A stretch of DNA of 51,763 bases, taken from positions 1 through 51,763 of the forward strand of contig JAGBBP010000028.1 in NCBI GenBank assembly GCA_017938405.1. Direction: 5' to 3'. Below the pieces are notes generated by a model. The model did no database searches and was not told the origin of the DNA. It worked only from the letters and a program-made list of their open reading frames with translations. Shown here one piece after another: positions 51,371 through 51,763 of this stretch (position 1 is the first letter of the stretch; each line of letters begins with the position of its first letter). Origin of the DNA: Lachnospiraceae bacterium. GTDB taxonomy: Bacteria; Bacillota; Clostridia; Lachnospirales; Lachnospiraceae. The translations under genes and the position numbers were made by a program.

Positions 51371-51763
51371 TTAGTCATCACCCTGGTTTAAAGATAAACC
51401 AAGTTCTTTTAACTTACCAAGGACTTCCTCCAAAGACTTGCGACCAAGGTTACGAACCTTCATCATATCCTCCGGAGTCTTGTCGATTAATTCTTCAACG
51501 GTGTTGATGCCGGCTCTCTTCAAGCAGTTGAAGGAACGAACGGAAAGCTCTAATTCCTCAATGCTCATCTCAAGTGCCTTACTCTTATCGTTGTTTTCCT
51601 TCTCAACCAGAACTTCAACGTTCTTTGCCTTCTCAGACAGGTCGATGAAAGAATTCAAATGCTCACTAAGTACCTTCGCTGCAAGGCTCACTGCCTCGTC
51701 CGGTGCTAATGTACCATTGGTAAACACATCAAGTGTCAGCTTATCGAAATCCGTAATCTGACC
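51371..51763 (-). CDS. rpoA: RNA polymerase alpha subunit, C-terminal part (cut by window end)
   Basis: 130 C-terminal residues are inside the window and the frame remains open to 51763. The end of the N-terminal domain ([30 protein letters not shown]), linker and C-terminal domain ([48 protein letters not shown]) are present; the last is the HhH-type DNA- and activator-contacting domain. A CRP-type regulator such as that at 29195 would touch this domain. rplQ starts 18 bases after its stop. Confidence 0.97.
   Translation of the reverse strand, partial: GQITDFDKLTLDVFTNGTLAPDEAVSLAAKVLSEHLNSFIDLSEKAKNVEVLVEKENNDKSKALEMSIEELELSVRSFNCLKRAGINTVEELIDKTPEDMMKVRNLGRKSLEEVLGKLKELGLSLNQGDD

Overview
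The window looks like chromosome of an endospore-forming, anaerobic Firmicute, most likely Clostridia and plausibly Lachnospiraceae. Four things support this: a spoIIA-sigF operon and spoVA genes, a T-box in front of valS, the order rpoA-rplQ-ecfA1-ecfA2-ecfT-truA-rplM-rpsI, and several carbohydrate enzymes without signal peptides. Most genes lie on the minus strand. No rRNA or tRNA gene and no CRISPR array was seen.

Layout by position. 1-141 is the end of an ISL3-type insertion sequence. 273-2425 holds argF and a secreted trigger-factor-like prolyl isomerase. 2603-4040 is spoVAD-spoVAE. 4250-6791 is a vitamin B6 salvage island: an ECF S component, pyridoxal kinase and a divergent, C-terminally shortened MocR-type regulator. 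6788-14630 carries a MATE transporter, a GH27 alpha-galactosidase, a CBS-DRTGG pyrophosphatase, and a GH43 enzyme with a carboxylesterase. 14850-19046 is nadE, then spoVAC, spoVAB, spoVAA, a small membrane protein, sigF, spoIIAB and spoIIAA. A TPR protein operon and T-box-controlled valS follow (19123-23960). 24208-30718 carries an EAL phosphodiesterase, a DUF4038 glycosidase, a transglutaminase-like surface protein and a Crp/Fnr regulator divergent from a ferredoxin. 30820-35717 carries a membrane protein, an ECF sigma factor with a very long C-terminal extension, asnS and a Nudix hydrolase. 35754-40512 has two ABC-2 export systems, the second with a GntR (YtrA-like) repressor. 40727-45602 is mixed accessory content, ending in an AT-rich patch with RhuM and a TraX remnant. 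46041-51763 is the conserved ribosomal protein and ECF energising module.

The most notable item is the 5' leader of asnS (34986-35223). It encodes a 15-residue peptide, MKTYVMTTMNNNNNI, with five consecutive Asn codons. The peptide is followed by competing RNA hairpins and two intrinsic terminators that appear linked by a second antiterminator. This looks like a complete ribosome-mediated attenuator for asparaginyl-tRNA synthetase, whereas valS in the same window uses the usual T-box. Other regulatory designs are readable. A Crp/Fnr-type palindrome is centred at -41.5 of the ferredoxin promoter. A three-part operator surrounds the ytrA-like promoter. Sigma-G-like promoters precede both halves of a split spoVA locus.

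Functional links are as follows. The B6 S component would depend on the EcfA1-EcfA2-EcfT module encoded 44 kb away. SpoIIAA, SpoIIAB and SigF form the forespore sigma switch, whose downstream regulon includes the two spoVA groups needed for dipicolinate transport. The glycosidases lack export signals, so they probably act on imported oligosaccharides.
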